Assembly: GCA_014338405.1 (NCBI GenBank)
Contig: JTDE01000226.1
Span: forward strand, 256,778 to 320,777
Length of the DNA stretch: 64,000 nt
From: Paragonimus skrjabini miyazakii
Lineage: Eukaryota; Platyhelminthes; Trematoda; Plagiorchiida; Troglotrematidae
Reading direction: 5' to 3'
Under the pieces are notes generated by a model. It was not told where the DNA came from. It saw nothing but the letters and a program-made list of their open reading frames with translations, and did not search any database. Both the position numbers and the translations under genes were made by a program. This document shows positions 1 through 12,200 of this stretch, piece by piece (positions within the stretch are counted from its first letter, which is position 1; every line of letters begins with the position of its first letter).

Positions 1-1484
1 AGATTGACCAAGTAACTGAATTTCTGGACAGTCATCAGGAGGGTACAGGCACAGGATCGTGTCAATTCCGTAACAACACCGATCAGACTAACTCAAACTC
101 CTAATTCTTCACGGTTTCACTGAGATGTCCGGATAACATGACGGACAATAGGGTCAACGTTCTCAAAATTTCTATATTCTACACGTGAATGTATTCTCAT
201 GTCTCCTGTATTCACCGTCGAGCAAACTGTTTTGTCATCTCATTCGATATAACACTAACCAAGTAGGGAGGCTGGACAACGCTGTCGCAGCCCAGGTGAG
301 GTTCGAGGGTAGTTGTATTCGAACGGGCCCCAACCCAGCTTGATATCACATTGCAGATCGGTCCGAAGTTTTTAAAACACCACCCAGACACACCCGTTCG
401 TAGGTCGTGTCAATAAAGCCCCTCAGTTGCTTTGTGGACGCTGCACACGTAGATTCACTGACTGAACTATACGTGTTTCATAAAAGGACGTTCTGGCGAA
501 CATAAAGATTTTCGAGGGCTTATCCGTGAACCCAGCGATCGACTGATGAAATAACCGTGACATCGCAAAACACAGTACCACGCTCATGTTTTCCACAAGG
601 ATTGTATCCAACATTCTTCTACGTTGTCTGGTGAGTGAACGGTCTGATTATAGATATGTATTATCTAAAGTCCAGACAGAGCTGCGTAAAATTCTGCAAC
701 TTTTGGGGGAACCAGGCTAACGATAACTGACAGGTACATAGTCGCTCTGAGCTCATGACTGACATGAGGATGACGGTCGCCAGGCCAAGTGTAGGCGCCT
801 AAAGTGTCTGAGTTTATTACTATTTAAAAGCAGATCGCTGTAAACACAAGGCTGTCACAAACGTTCACGTTGGTCTGATTGACATGCCCATTGAAATTCC
901 TGACTGTCTAATCAATGCTTGTCTCTATCCGACCAGCCTACCTGGGTAATCGACTATCTAAACTTTAATACGGCATGAATTATGCTGAACAGTGCGAAAC
1001 CGATGATTAGGATCATCTCTGGATGTGTTTCGACGACGATCGGTGACACCGTGGCCCACGGTAGCAAGCAGAGTGTCTGTTTTAGAAGCGTCTGGATACG
1101 CTGGCTGGATCTTCCAGTCTGACAGTGGCTGCTTAACTGCGTTCAAGTGAGACAACCCCTTCTGCACTTATGCGTACAGTTTAAGCCCAGAAACCGCTTG
1201 GTTAGCTGTTTGGGTTACAGAGTTCGGAGATAAGCATAATATATACATGTAGTGTGAACCGACAGACTAGTATCGAAGTTGAGCTACTACGTTCGTGTCT
1301 TGCATAGACGTTTTGTCAATTTACTGAATAGTGATGAAGACAGTGTACAGTGTAGGCGCAAGCGCTACCCGCTGACCAATCTGTACAATTGTGCATACAT
1401 CGAATTTTGTTAACTAAAGTGGCGTTCGAAGAGAAGTAGGGTTTTTACAATCCTATTGTGATCAAAGGCGTTACACTAGCAGTA
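1..1484. other. Unassigned intergenic DNA
   Basis: I see no gene, RNA or repeat that I can support here. Open frames are short (63 to 78 codons at most), overlap on both strands and match no family I recognise. Confidence 0.5.
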
Positions 1485-1730
1485 AGTAATGAACCAGCTC
1501 GGACCCCGTGTTAGCCTCGACGAGGTGCAAACAGAATACTGGTAACCGTGGACACAGTTACAGCTTATTTTATGCCACAAACCATAAGTGAAATAATGAG
1601 CCAAACGGTGTGAAGTGGTGCTCCTGATTGACAGTTGTTGGACCAATAGCATCAGAACAATGAGGACACTCATGAATGATTGTAGTCGCGTCGTCCTGAT
1701 TGGTGGGCCCATAACTATAGTGTGCTGTTT
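1485..1730 (+). repeat. Interspersed repeat family D, copy 1
   Basis: This stretch aligns by eye, in blocks, with 31869-32172 in the same orientation. Shared blocks include the left end (agtaatga, then an AGCTCG-type B-box-like stretch and GTTAGCCTC against GCTAGCCTC), a central GTGGACACAGTTAC against GTGGATACAGTTAC, and the right part (ACGGTGT, GACAGTTGTTGGACCAATA against GGCAGTTAGTGGACCAACA). No coding signal is conserved between the copies. The GCTCGGACCCC stretch resembles a pol III B box, so a tRNA-related origin is possible, but no A box was confirmed. Class unknown. Confidence 0.6.
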
Positions 1731-3660
1731 TTTTTACAAATGGTTGTGCCTGAAAGCTCGGATCACCACATATTCTCACACATATTCACTCACAATAACA
1801 TCACTTTGGTGGTTATTGTACCACCATAACTGCCACTCTTCTTGTCGCGAGCGTGTGATGTGTGTTGGTTGATAAAAATGGCGGTCGGTCACTGAGGTCA
1901 GAACAACTCAACAAAAGGAGGTCACATGTCGAGCCACACAGTGCCGTCTAATGGGAGATCGCAACCAACCGGTGACATCTCGGCCAGACGGCGAACGGGA
2001 TAACGCACATGGTAATTCGTGATACTGTTGGAACTCACAATTCATGCTTGTTCTCCGAGGAGGCCATTTACTACCCAGTTGACAGGGCCAGAGAGATTGA
2101 GTGTTGAACCTGGATTGACTGGGAGCCATTGGTGGTATGCCTTGGTCCGAGTTGCTACAATCGGTCCGAAAAGACGACACACTGATGAATGAAGCGGTCG
2201 CAAGCGTCGACTCGCGTTCGATCACGCCTGCTCATGTGATTGTCCGTGTGACACAAACTGTCGTCATTCCGTCTAGAATCGGTCGAGGATCTGCGTTAAT
2301 TGTTTGTTTGCGTGGGTGGTGTGTGATCTCACGTGTAGTGGTGCCTTCGCGCACGTGTGTGTGACAGGCATGTTTGCACTGACGGAGTGGGCGCGCACAT
2401 TCAACCGGAACCGGAAAGCTACGTGGTGACGTCGTAACTGCGGGGGGTGACACAACCCAAGCCTAGTCGGTTGCCACCACAACGCTCAGGTTGTGGTGAC
2501 CATCGTTGTCACGGCTTTTAAGACGTCCGTAATCGACCGAGTGTCAACCAATGCATGCTACTAATCTGCATTCCGTCAGTTAACTATACGGATACACTAT
2601 TCTCAACTTGGTATCTTATTATTCGGTTTAGGATGGTGACTTTTGTATGCTACCACCCGCAGTCATTACTGATCAGACTTATTCTGACATCAGTTTATGT
2701 GAGTGTTGAAACCATGGTCGGGCCAGAACTACCGCCCCGGAAACTGATGGAGACACTCACGATGGCACATCCTCGCAGGATGTACTTCTTTCGTTTCATA
2801 TTTGAACGTCGTTTTCACATTCAACAAGATTTTTCAACCATCCTCGTTCTAAACGAATAGTCCATGTGTATGTGAAATTTGCTTATATGCGTGATTAATG
2901 TTCAGATTGTATCTACCATCTTCAAAATTACTCACCAGTAATTGCTTCGTTTCATTTGAAGAAAAAAAGTGGTACATAACCATAACATGCGCTTGACTAG
3001 GAATTTGCATGTAGTAGGACTTATGTTATCCCATTCTTGTTTCAGGATGTTCTTTATTCCGATCGTTGTATTGTGGTTCCTGACATCTCAATGTGTTTAT
3101 CGAACCAGCGGTCTCCAGAGGCCCTTGTTTGGGTTTAGAATCTTGTGTCGTACGGAAACTGGGCGAGGTTTTCGGCATACATCATATACACGACTGTGTT
3201 TTCTCTCTCTTCTGAGTATGGTGGTCTCGGGCACTTTGGCCACGATGACTGGTATCGTGAACTCTCTAATGTATTAAATAATCTGTTGTATCTTCATTTC
3301 TCTCCTAATGACTTATCCTGTGCACACGTGCATCAATTGCTGAACATTGGTCACCCTTTTCCCTGTCATTCAGTCGATATGTCCACGCAACCGATTTATC
3401 CCGTTTATTTCACTTTCAATTATATTTTCTGTAGTAGGTTTTAGATAAGCTTCCAGTGGATCCAATTGCAAACAATCCGTTCTTCGATCTTATTGATATC
3501 GGAGACGTAAACAGTATGATACGATGTAGCATGTGCTGTGTCAACCGAGCTACGAATACACACCGGAAGTTCAGAAAGGTCACATTTGCATTCAGTTGCC
3601 TCTCTAGCCTACTGTGCCATATGACATCCATGAACTGATCCAGCAGTTTGGGCTTCTGGC
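1731..3660. other. Unassigned intergenic DNA
   Basis: Several overlapping open frames of 70-105 codons exist on both strands (for example 1908-2225 minus, 2555-2860 plus and 3145-3444 plus). None has a recognisable domain, and no splice-site pair supports an exon. I treat them as chance frames. Confidence 0.45.
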
Positions 3661-3662
3661 TT

Positions 3663-3772
3663 GGCTTCGTAGCTCAGCCAATAGAGCACTTTTTGCCTTT
3701 GAGATTGCTGCTTCTGTTTCTGGTTTGTATCCAGTCGAAGTCCATATTTCTCGCACTTAGGTCTCCACTGTA
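3663..3772 (+). repeat. tRNA-headed SINE, copy 1
   Basis: The sequence GGCTTCGTAGCTCAGCC at the left is a tRNA 5' end with a pol III A box (TAGCTCAGCCAATAGAGCA). About 35 bp on, GGTTTGTATCC is a slightly degraded B box. The head is followed by a family-specific body (AAGTCCATATTT, then a CACTTAGGTCTCC motif) shared with the copies at 54860-54988 and 18130-18235. The B-box C-to-T changes and a broken T-arm show that it is not a working tRNA. This is a short interspersed element mobilised by a partner LINE; which LINE is not shown by the sequence. Confidence 0.7.
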
Positions 3773-6700
3773 CTATCTTCCTATATTCCCTTGACCGTAC
3801 AGCATTCTACTGATGTGCTCACGAAACGTGATTTTCAGTTTACTCTGAGTGGTGTTAGATTTTGTACTGTTTAAGAGAGAGTGGAATTAACCTTCTCGTT
3901 TTCACTCAGTTCAGTAATAGGTTCTTGATAGTGTTATCTGAAGATATTACTGTTGGGATTATCCTAACCTTGTGCATTGTGTTTATTTAAACATCTTGGT
4001 CGCGGTTGCCCAGTTGTTCGTGGTTATATTATTTTGTTGCACTATTTGTCAGGTGAACTCAGGAGTTGACCGAAGACTGGAGAGTGATATGAAGCCTTAA
4101 TTCGGAGGGACAGTGAGAAATTCGGACGGGACATATTTTCCCGAGGAGTTGTTCATGATTGGAAAATGGTGGACATTTTGAACTTTTTCGTGGTTATCCA
4201 ATAATTCAATACAACATCGACTCTACTGTTTCCTTTACATGAAATACTGAACTGTGTGTGACAGTCAGGGGAGACAGTGGTATAGGTTTCGTTTGAAAAT
4301 GAAATCATACTTAATTGTCTCACAAAAGGTACCCTTCCGTGAGTAGTCTAAATTCAATCTAATCTCTGCTAACGTAAATCCATCAACTGTCCTAGAGGCG
4401 CGTTCCTAATGAAACCAATCTGTTCAGTGATCACATATTTCTATAACTAGTGGTATCTACATGACAAGATATAAAACACCCCCAGTAAGAATTGGCTTCA
4501 AGCAAGGTTGCGGAGGACATTGTCCTGGGACTTCTTGGTTGTGAACACGGGCGTCTCTTTGGCGCAACACGCGGGTAATCGGAACGCGGTAGGGTCTCCT
4601 AGTTTGTCTTCTTGACAAACAATTCTAACATGCCTTCCTGATACCTCATCATTCTAAATAGATTTCAGTGGCTGGGATGTATATTGTGAATACCAGCATA
4701 CTGTTTATCGCGTCGTACTCGTTTGGGTGAGTAGCATGTGAGATAGACTCGATGGATTTGGGGTTTGAAAGAAGGGTTTACTTTGATGAATTACTGTTGG
4801 TTTTCAGAACGACGCCTACTCGAACGGGATGATTGAGGTGGACCCAAATGGAAATAGTTTTATACGTTGTCGAATGTTACTGACTTTTATATCTATGGTT
4901 GAGATATTGTATATGTAATGTATTCTATTTTAACTTAGGTTTCTTCCTGGAAATTCCTGGGTTGCTGAAATAATCCCCTGTCACCACTCAGGTGTTTTGC
5001 TGGTAATGTTCAATCTTCACATAGGTATACTTTGCCATTATTTGTTGTACTCGACTTGAAAATAACGTCCTACAATTCGCGTAGCATCTTACGTCCATTC
5101 AAGCCACTAATCTCTATGTATAGTTATGCCCTGACGGCGGAAACGGTGCTGGTTTAATTCGTAATATTCCTTCTGTCCTCTTGCTTATTGCATTGGGTTA
5201 TTCAAGGTGTTCCAGATGAGGCAGTACGCAATGGAATCGCAGACCAGTAAGTGTGCCCATTTGATTTGGTTTCGAAATTGACCTTCGTTTAAGGGCTGGG
5301 AAATTCATCTGATTCACTGCCGATTCAAATATTACCATTGTCATGTGTGTTAGATTTGAAGCATCTGCTATCAAATGAATGACAGATCTACAGAACCCAC
5401 AATTATCCACCAGCTAGTCATAGTGTAGTATGCTACTTTAATGATGGTGTTTTCCCTCGGAGCAGCTACGAAGACAGAGTTAGGTATTGATCCCCAGTTA
5501 TGTGCAAGTCAGGTGCTGATCGCCGTGCAGTTGCTCATCTTCAAACCCGCCTTTTAATCTGATTATGACTTCGAGGAGACAGTGTAGATGACTAGTGCAT
5601 ATTATGAATAAGTGTGCGTCCAACCATTGAGGCGAATGTAACACAGTACGAGTTACTTAATAAAGCATACTCTGAGTAGTTTTCAGCTTTAGTTAGTGCA
5701 TTAAAAGTTACCGACTGATTTTTCCTTAGCCACATACTCTATGTGTACTTATTGTAAGTTATATTGTGACACGAACATAACATGCAAAGACATCAAGTAT
5801 AACTGGAAAGAAGTTGTAACTTTGGGTTAGTCAATTGCGTGACATGTGCGATGAATCGACCTTGGTACTGCATGGACCAACAAGAAACGTTGTCGCGAAC
5901 TGTTTTATACAAAAACTCGGGAAAATGTGTGGGATTCAGCAAAGCAGGTTAATCTTTCTTTCAGATCTAACACAGCGTTTTCTCCTAGTTGACTGCTACT
6001 ACCGTTTGTAAACCAAATCAATTCACGTGATGCGAGTCATGTGTCTGATGCGTACCATGGGGTTTACTGAGACTATCCACCTGCCTGCACATTTTCTGCG
6101 TACCAATAAAACTCAATTATTTCCCCTCCGGTTTCCTCAACATAGCTCTATCGCTGAATGTGTTATAGTTCAAAGTTAACTTTAGGCAATCTCTCATAAC
6201 ACGAATCAGTCATCAAAACTGTCACCTGTCTTGACACATTGGGATGGCTCAGATGTATAAGCGGTACTGAATTGTGAAAAGTTTGTCACGCGCCTAGCAG
6301 TTCATGCAACTTTACCATTAAGATTTGTCCGATCTAATCGACACAATGTTGTTCGTTCAATTTGGTTGCATTTCTTATTCGTCATGTTTTGTTTATTTAT
6401 TTTCAACGGCCAACAATGGCACGTACACTCCAGTATATGTGTACACAACTTGGATTTATCAAATGCTATGTTGACAATCTACTGAACACTCATCCTTCGG
6501 CTATTGAATTTCGTCTCATTCACGATGGTATTCATTCGTTAGTTTAAGCGAGCCACTTTCCTTTTGAATAGCCGCCATTTGCAACATAGTCATTGAGTCT
6601 ATGTAGCTTTTAACATAAATCTATCGATAATTCATAAACAGATGAATATAATTATATAGGTTCAACGAAGTAAAGGCATTACGTGAACAAAAAAGTTTAG

Positions 6701-7620
6701 CAGAAAGTCATCGGGTCACGCAAAGCGTAACAAAAAATTCCAAGCATGTATAGGCTGACCAACTCAGACTGCGAACCACCAGTGTTACGGATGAGTTGTT
6801 TGGAGCTCCATCTCCCATTACGTTGCCAACTATCGCTTGGAGTTTGGACAGGCATGTAAGCTGACAGTGAGTCCTTTGGTCACGGCAACTGAAGGGCTTG
6901 CACGAAACTTCTGTGTGAACACAACGTCAAATTGCGTAACGGAATAGCGGTCGATCCAACAGTAGTCTTACTACTACTACTATCGTCGTCACACATTTGG
7001 TCGATACTGACCACTGGGTTTACCCCACAGTGGCGTTCCGTGCAGTCTACAAAATTCCGGCCAGCCATCCCAAATTCGTTGGACTGGTTATTGCTGAATT
7101 GATCGTCAGTCGATTGCGGTTGCGCCATACTGCAGGTGGAATAACCCTACTGTTGCGTTCTCTTGAGTTGTTGCGTTTTAGGCTACCAAATCGAGAAAAC
7201 CAGGACAACGCGGTCTGGGTTGCACTAAGCAATCTCAGGTTATTAGAAAACATCCCTTTTTATCAGTGCTTACCACTACGGTTTGGCAACCGATGTTTTG
7301 CGTTTTGATTAGTCTATTCGTTGTTATGTTCACACGACTTTGTCTTAGACAACCCGGTTGTTTAAATCTGACACACGTTCAAACAACTTGTTTTAATCAC
7401 CACCTGTGACAAACAAATTTGACGTAGCAGCTGGTTGGTTGGCGTCGACTGACGTCAATTCTGTTCGTAGCAGATTGTGCCTGCGTTCTGATTGGTTGAA
7501 CTTTCTCCAATCCAGAAACCGCTTCAATCCAAACGCATTACACATTTGTATTTGATACTACTTTGTTAGAATATCGTTTCGACATTTTCCACGGTCTACT
7601 AGAACGATTTAATCAGTGCT
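3773..7620. other. Unassigned intergenic DNA
   Basis: No recognisable gene or repeat. Frames at 6880-7128 (minus, 82 codons with a short serine run) and 6997-7308 (plus, 103 codons) lie on opposite strands of the same DNA. Neither shows a known domain or a convincing splice context. Confidence 0.45.
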
Positions 7621-7623
7621 ACC

Positions 7624-8072
7624 ATGTGCACACTACGCAAAATCTCCAGACATCTTTTCGTTTTGTCCGTTTACGCTCCAGTCGACTGTAGTGACGTCGG
7701 TGTCAAGGTCGCATTCCGCTCGGATCTGACCCCTCTTCTTTGTTTGACGCATGGTTCTGACATTGTCGTTCTAGCAGAAGATAGGAACGGCCAGATCGGC
7801 GGCCTTGGGGAGGTCGAGTCTCATTCAGTTGACAGGTTTGGAATAGCATTATATGGCTGGGATAATGGCGGACGGCTGTTGTAACTGTGAGCTAAGCATA
7901 AAATGTTTAGCCAGCGCTTGTTTTAGAAATCGTGCTCGTCAATGTTGTATTTGGCACCCTCTTCTGAATCAGACCTGATATTACATAGACCACGTAGCTA
8001 TTAATTATCGGTCACAGGGTTCTATTCGGGACTGCGTTTGGGACACCTACTTAGATTCGAAACATGTGTTGA
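7624..8072 (+). pseudogene. RTE-like LINE, APE endonuclease relic
   Basis: This is a decayed apurinic-type endonuclease domain of an RTE-clade non-LTR retrotransposon, the enzyme that nicks target DNA to start reverse transcription. The first 86-codon frame contains LSVYAPVDCSD (residues 14-24), SDIVVLAEDRNGQIG (residues 45-59, the GDFNA-type catalytic block with F changed to R and A to G) and RFGIALYGWDNGGRLL at its end. Stops follow at 7882. The homology resumes in another frame at about 7910-8072 with an IWHP segment, DHVAIN (the DH/I block before the final histidine) and WDTYLDSKHV (normally SDH). At least one frameshift and several stops make it inactive. The linker relic at 8385-8565 continues the same element, so this is one 5' portion of an insertion. 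Confidence 0.82.
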
Positions 8073-8384
8073 TACGTCTGCGTTTTTTTTAATATTGCAG
8101 GGCAACGACCCCACCGATAACAACGACTGGTTGCTGAGACACTGGCTATACCGTCGGCAAGGCATAAGTACCGAACTAGCTCAGGAAACAAGTTTAGCAC
8201 TTAGCACTCCGTAGATCCTAACAGTTACTGGGCTCAAATCTCACACATAATTCATAAGGCAGGTACAGTAGCTTGCTGCGCAATGGTTCGTGTGGTAAAC
8301 GAACATTAGATCTCAGAAGACTCCTTGGAATTGTTAGATGCCAGAGAGAAGATTCCTTCTGGCAGTTAATATTACAGGTTCAGG

Positions 8385-8565
8385 AAAGATATCCGTAGGA
8401 AGCTGTGGTGTGGTCTGATCGCCGATCATGAGGCTTGGTTACCAGAGAAGATTAAAGGAATGGAAGCTACTTTTGCTTCAGGGAACAATGGCAGACTCTT
8501 AAAGCTTATCCATACTACAGGTCCAACGCAACCGTAAGGAAGTTGTCTTGCAGATGACGCCTGGT
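8385..8565 (+). pseudogene. RTE-like LINE, endonuclease-to-RT linker relic
   Basis: One frame reads DIRRKLWCGLIADHEAWLPE and then KGMEATFASGNNGRLLKLIH. This matches the conserved linker between endonuclease and reverse transcriptase in RTE elements, a basic helix (IRR.L..D.E.WW.E) followed by an EMEAA..SGN.RKLF.LI-type block. A stop follows. It lies about 300 bp after the endonuclease relic on the same strand, which is about the expected order but with decayed or rearranged sequence between. No reverse transcriptase palm follows, so the element is truncated here. Confidence 0.72.
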
Positions 8566-8904
8566 TTTTACTTACAACTCAGTTGTTTGTTCACAGGGTG
8601 TAGGCACCTTGACATCCAATATCCGAATATAGACGTGGGCATTTTTAATCGTTAAGCCCCCTCCTCCTCTGCTTTTTTCTTGGCTAGGACCCACTTTTTC
8701 TTCATGGTTGTGTGGCAATTAGGCATCAGTGAGAACCACCGATGCATTGTTGTCTGTCTGTGATAGTGATGGTGAGTCACTCACCTAAATCGTGTTGTAC
8801 AGATAATCTAACACAACTGTTGTTACCTTAGCTATCCAACCAAAGATATGTTGGTCGACCAGCTTGGATCTGATTGTAACCGTGACTTCGGTTAAGCTAA
8901 AAAT
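8566..8904. other. Unassigned DNA between RTE relic and hammerhead element
   Basis: Nothing recognised apart from a pyrimidine-rich stretch near 8655-8700. Confidence 0.5.
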
Positions 8905-9290
8905 ATCATTAATGGAAGTTCGCGGATTTGAATTATTTCGAACTGAACACCATCCATACTTAATCGCAGTCTTAGCATTCATGTAAGCTTTTAGGTTGAC
9001 CCATTTAGAAATGAAGCGTTAAACTGGAGTTTCACTCTTATTAGAGCTCATCATCTGGACCGGAGTTTGTACTCCGACTGCCGTGCTTGCGAGCCTGACA
9101 TTTCAACCACAACACCAGTAATCTCAGGGCGGGCATGACCGAATGGTCATATGCGAACCTTCATTCACAGTCTTGTGTGAATAATGTTCAGTCTGACCGA
9201 TTCTTTTTTCAATGAAGAATAACCAGAATCGCTCTGTTCAGTGCAATCGAAAACCCCGTTATCAGGACTTCCCAGCTGGGTTGACGTTCC
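8905..9290 (-). repeat. tRNA-like/hammerhead element, diverged copy (8.9-9.3 kb)
   Basis: Read on the minus strand, this aligns along its whole length with the elements at 32340-32712 and 55360-55665. In order it has a GTTTTCGATTGCACTGAACA head (family: GGTTATCGATTGGAGTTAAC), an ATTCGGTCATGCC block, a tRNA-like portion with CGGAGTACAAACTCCGG in place of the B box, a hammerhead-like core, and a tail ending in GATGGTGTTCAG. It is the most diverged copy, so an old insertion is inferred. Confidence 0.7.
9012..9056 (-). ncRNA. Degenerate hammerhead ribozyme motif
   Basis: This occupies the position of the ribozyme in the family. Stem II (GCTCT/AGAGT around AATA), the GAA core and a three-pair stem III (ACT/AGT) survive. 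The first core base of CTGATGA is replaced by A, and the two strands of stem I no longer pair. Self-cleavage is therefore unlikely. Confidence 0.6.
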
Positions 9291-12200
9291 CGATTTTTCA
9301 CCGTAATTTAGATATCTCAGCCAACCTCGGGATTGTTAAAGGTGAAGGTAGTAATCTCAAATGAAATTGGAGTGAACAATTCATTTCTGTACTGCGGTGA
9401 TTACAGCGTTAATACTCCCAGGTATCTATAAATCTAACGACCTAATGAGTTTGAATAGATTACACGATCGTGTTAAGTTTGTGACCCGTCGAGTGTTTTT
9501 TTCGCTTGTTTCTATGCTTATTCTGCGTTGTAAAAACGCTGGCGGGTCCCGTTCATCGGCAGTTACCGTCCCATGGTTTTTGCACAGTGTATACTGTACG
9601 AATACTTTGTTGGAAGGACATATTCTCCAAACCTGTTGACAATTTTACATAATTTATGTACTTTTGAGCATGTAGCCAAGTTACAAATAACAGACACACT
9701 ATTGTCTTCAAATGCTTTGCTATTTTAACGTTTGCAGAAGAGCATCGGCATCAAGTCACTGTCAACGCGACTCTGTGTGTATATAAAGGTTTAGACACAT
9801 CGGAAAAAAGCTTAGTTGTACATGTTCCAAATGACTAGTTTGTTCGTCACCTCGCATGCCTTATCCATGGAAATCAAGCTTTCTATTAACTATTGTATTG
9901 AACTTTACCCACGGTATTATAACCCACATTTTGTATAACGTCATACTGTGAGGGATACGAACACTCCCACGTTCCAACTGTGTGAGGTCAATAATCGTGT
10001 CCATGAAACCGTGAATGAGAAAGTATTACACACACACACATCACTTCTACCCGTGCGAGTGCAAAGAACCTGGCGAAAAGCAGGTCAGTAAATGCTACTC
10101 GACATAAATACAGCTTAAAGGCTGTATTAGTGCATGGTAGGCAGGGCCATAGATTAAAAATCTATCCTGATCTCTTCGGCTTTCGGGACAGTTCCCGGCT
10201 GACCCACTTCACTGAGATGCATTGGTAAACTCCAGTTGTATACGTCCATGTACGAACAGTCTTAAAATAGACGTCCAGCTTTGATTAGGTATTCTATGGT
10301 AACCAAGTCAAGTGGAAAATTTTCGTCCGATTCTATTTTCTCAAGACCTCAGGAATTATGGGCTGCTTATGAACGTTAATCGACCACCGCTACTGGATGT
10401 CTGTCAATGCATGAACAAGGCGTACCACATCTGGTAAGTAGCTGGCCGAACATAAAAATAACATTAAGCCAGCAGTACTTAACCTAAGACTGCTGGTACA
10501 AGAATAGGCTTTCTATTGACGTGGGTTAAAGATCGTTATTGTTATTTGTCATACACGATGACATCCTGTTTGCTGTTTACACATAATCGGCGAGAACGCT
10601 GACAGACCGCGGTGTGCCAAGGGTTCAACAGTTAATGACAGCTCTGTTCAGAACCGTGCTACATAAGAAGATTGCGAAATAGGTCTAGGTATGCCAGTTG
10701 TGTAAGATGGTATCAGTTGTGCACTAGAGGGCAAGGCTTCCTATTGGTAGGCCAGATAATTGACAGGCTGAAAGCAAGAAAGTATACACTGCCTTTTATC
10801 GACGAGAATTGAAGGAGCTAGTGACTCTATTAGGGCGCGCATCTCCTAACGAGACAGCCAGGACATATCACGCAACATCGATCGATCGGCCCAGCTCGGA
10901 TGGTATGGTCGTGTGTGGTGGTATGGTTCCACTCAGCCAATCAGATTGCTAGTGTGCGGTCGAATGCCTGTGCATCATCTGTACTCTTTATCCTTGCCTT
11001 GCTTTTTGATGACCCCCGTAACGTGATTTGCGCTGACACCCTGACTGCCATATATGACTGTTTAATTTGGTTCGCTCTATGTTTGTCGGCCATTTATGGT
11101 AATGGTTTCATCCTATTAATTTAGAGCCTCTGCAGCCTATTTTTGTCTCGCTCTTCTAATAAACGGTGTTGCCGCGTCTCTTCTCACTTCTCGGTGTTGG
11201 GTCAAGCGACTGAGCGCGTAACTAAGGTAACGATCTAATAGAATCCAACTAAGTAGGTGAGTAGCGCTGCTATAAAACATTCCAGCTGATAGACGTCAGT
11301 CGCACTGACTAACAAACAACTCACCACCAATGGTAACCGAACGGTTCCCAGCATCTAGGCTTACTTACCGTTTGCCCCAACTAGAAGTTGACGGAGTTCT
11401 TTTGGAAAGCAATTACCATAGCATATTGCTGATCTTAGTGCTGTCATCCAGTTTCGGGATATGGTAAGCATTGGTTTTGTCAGAAATGAGAAAACCGGTC
11501 ATAGTTGGTTGGAATTGTGTACAAAATGATTAAAAAATGCACGCCTACATTTGTCCTCAATCGAGTGTCGTTATTGTTTTTGTTATTAGTATTATGTACA
11601 TATGTACAGGAGAGGAAGTGAATCAGGAAAATAAAAGTGGGCTGTCCTAAACCTAGTCTCCAACGGCAGTAAACTCACCGAGAACAAGTTGAGCTGTAGT
11701 TCTGTTTTTAAGTCTCACAAAACTTCGGAGTTATCGCATTCAGCTAGACTTTTCGGATGGTCTACTTTAAGAAGCTCTCAACTCGAGTTTCCCTGCTGTT
11801 ATATATAGCCTCTCAGTAATAAGTAGCAATGTCTAAATCGGTGCAGATAGTCCAATGAGGTGACCGTTTTGACCATTGCTTTACTGCCCACAATTTAGGC
11901 TCGACTGAAGTGTCTTGTAGTAATATTGAGCTGTAATTGCTTCTGGGTTATGCTCAAGTTACTCAATCATCCTGACAGAATGCAGAGTAACTGTCATACT
12001 TAATGAGGCACACAATCCTTTTACTTACAGGAACCTATCCAGAAGACTCGGAAACCAGGAATCCCGGGAGTAACACAGAATGAGACGGATTGATCAAGAC
12101 AAATAACTGTAAACGTCTTGGATTGTAAAAACGAATGATAAGTGTTGCAAACCGCCGAATCGGCCACAGACTAGAAGTGCGCTAGATAAAATCCGAATTT

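Noticed and set aside
10893..11220. Possible solo LTR
   Set aside because: It has a TATA-like box and AATAAA, but no definable TG...CA ends or target duplication.
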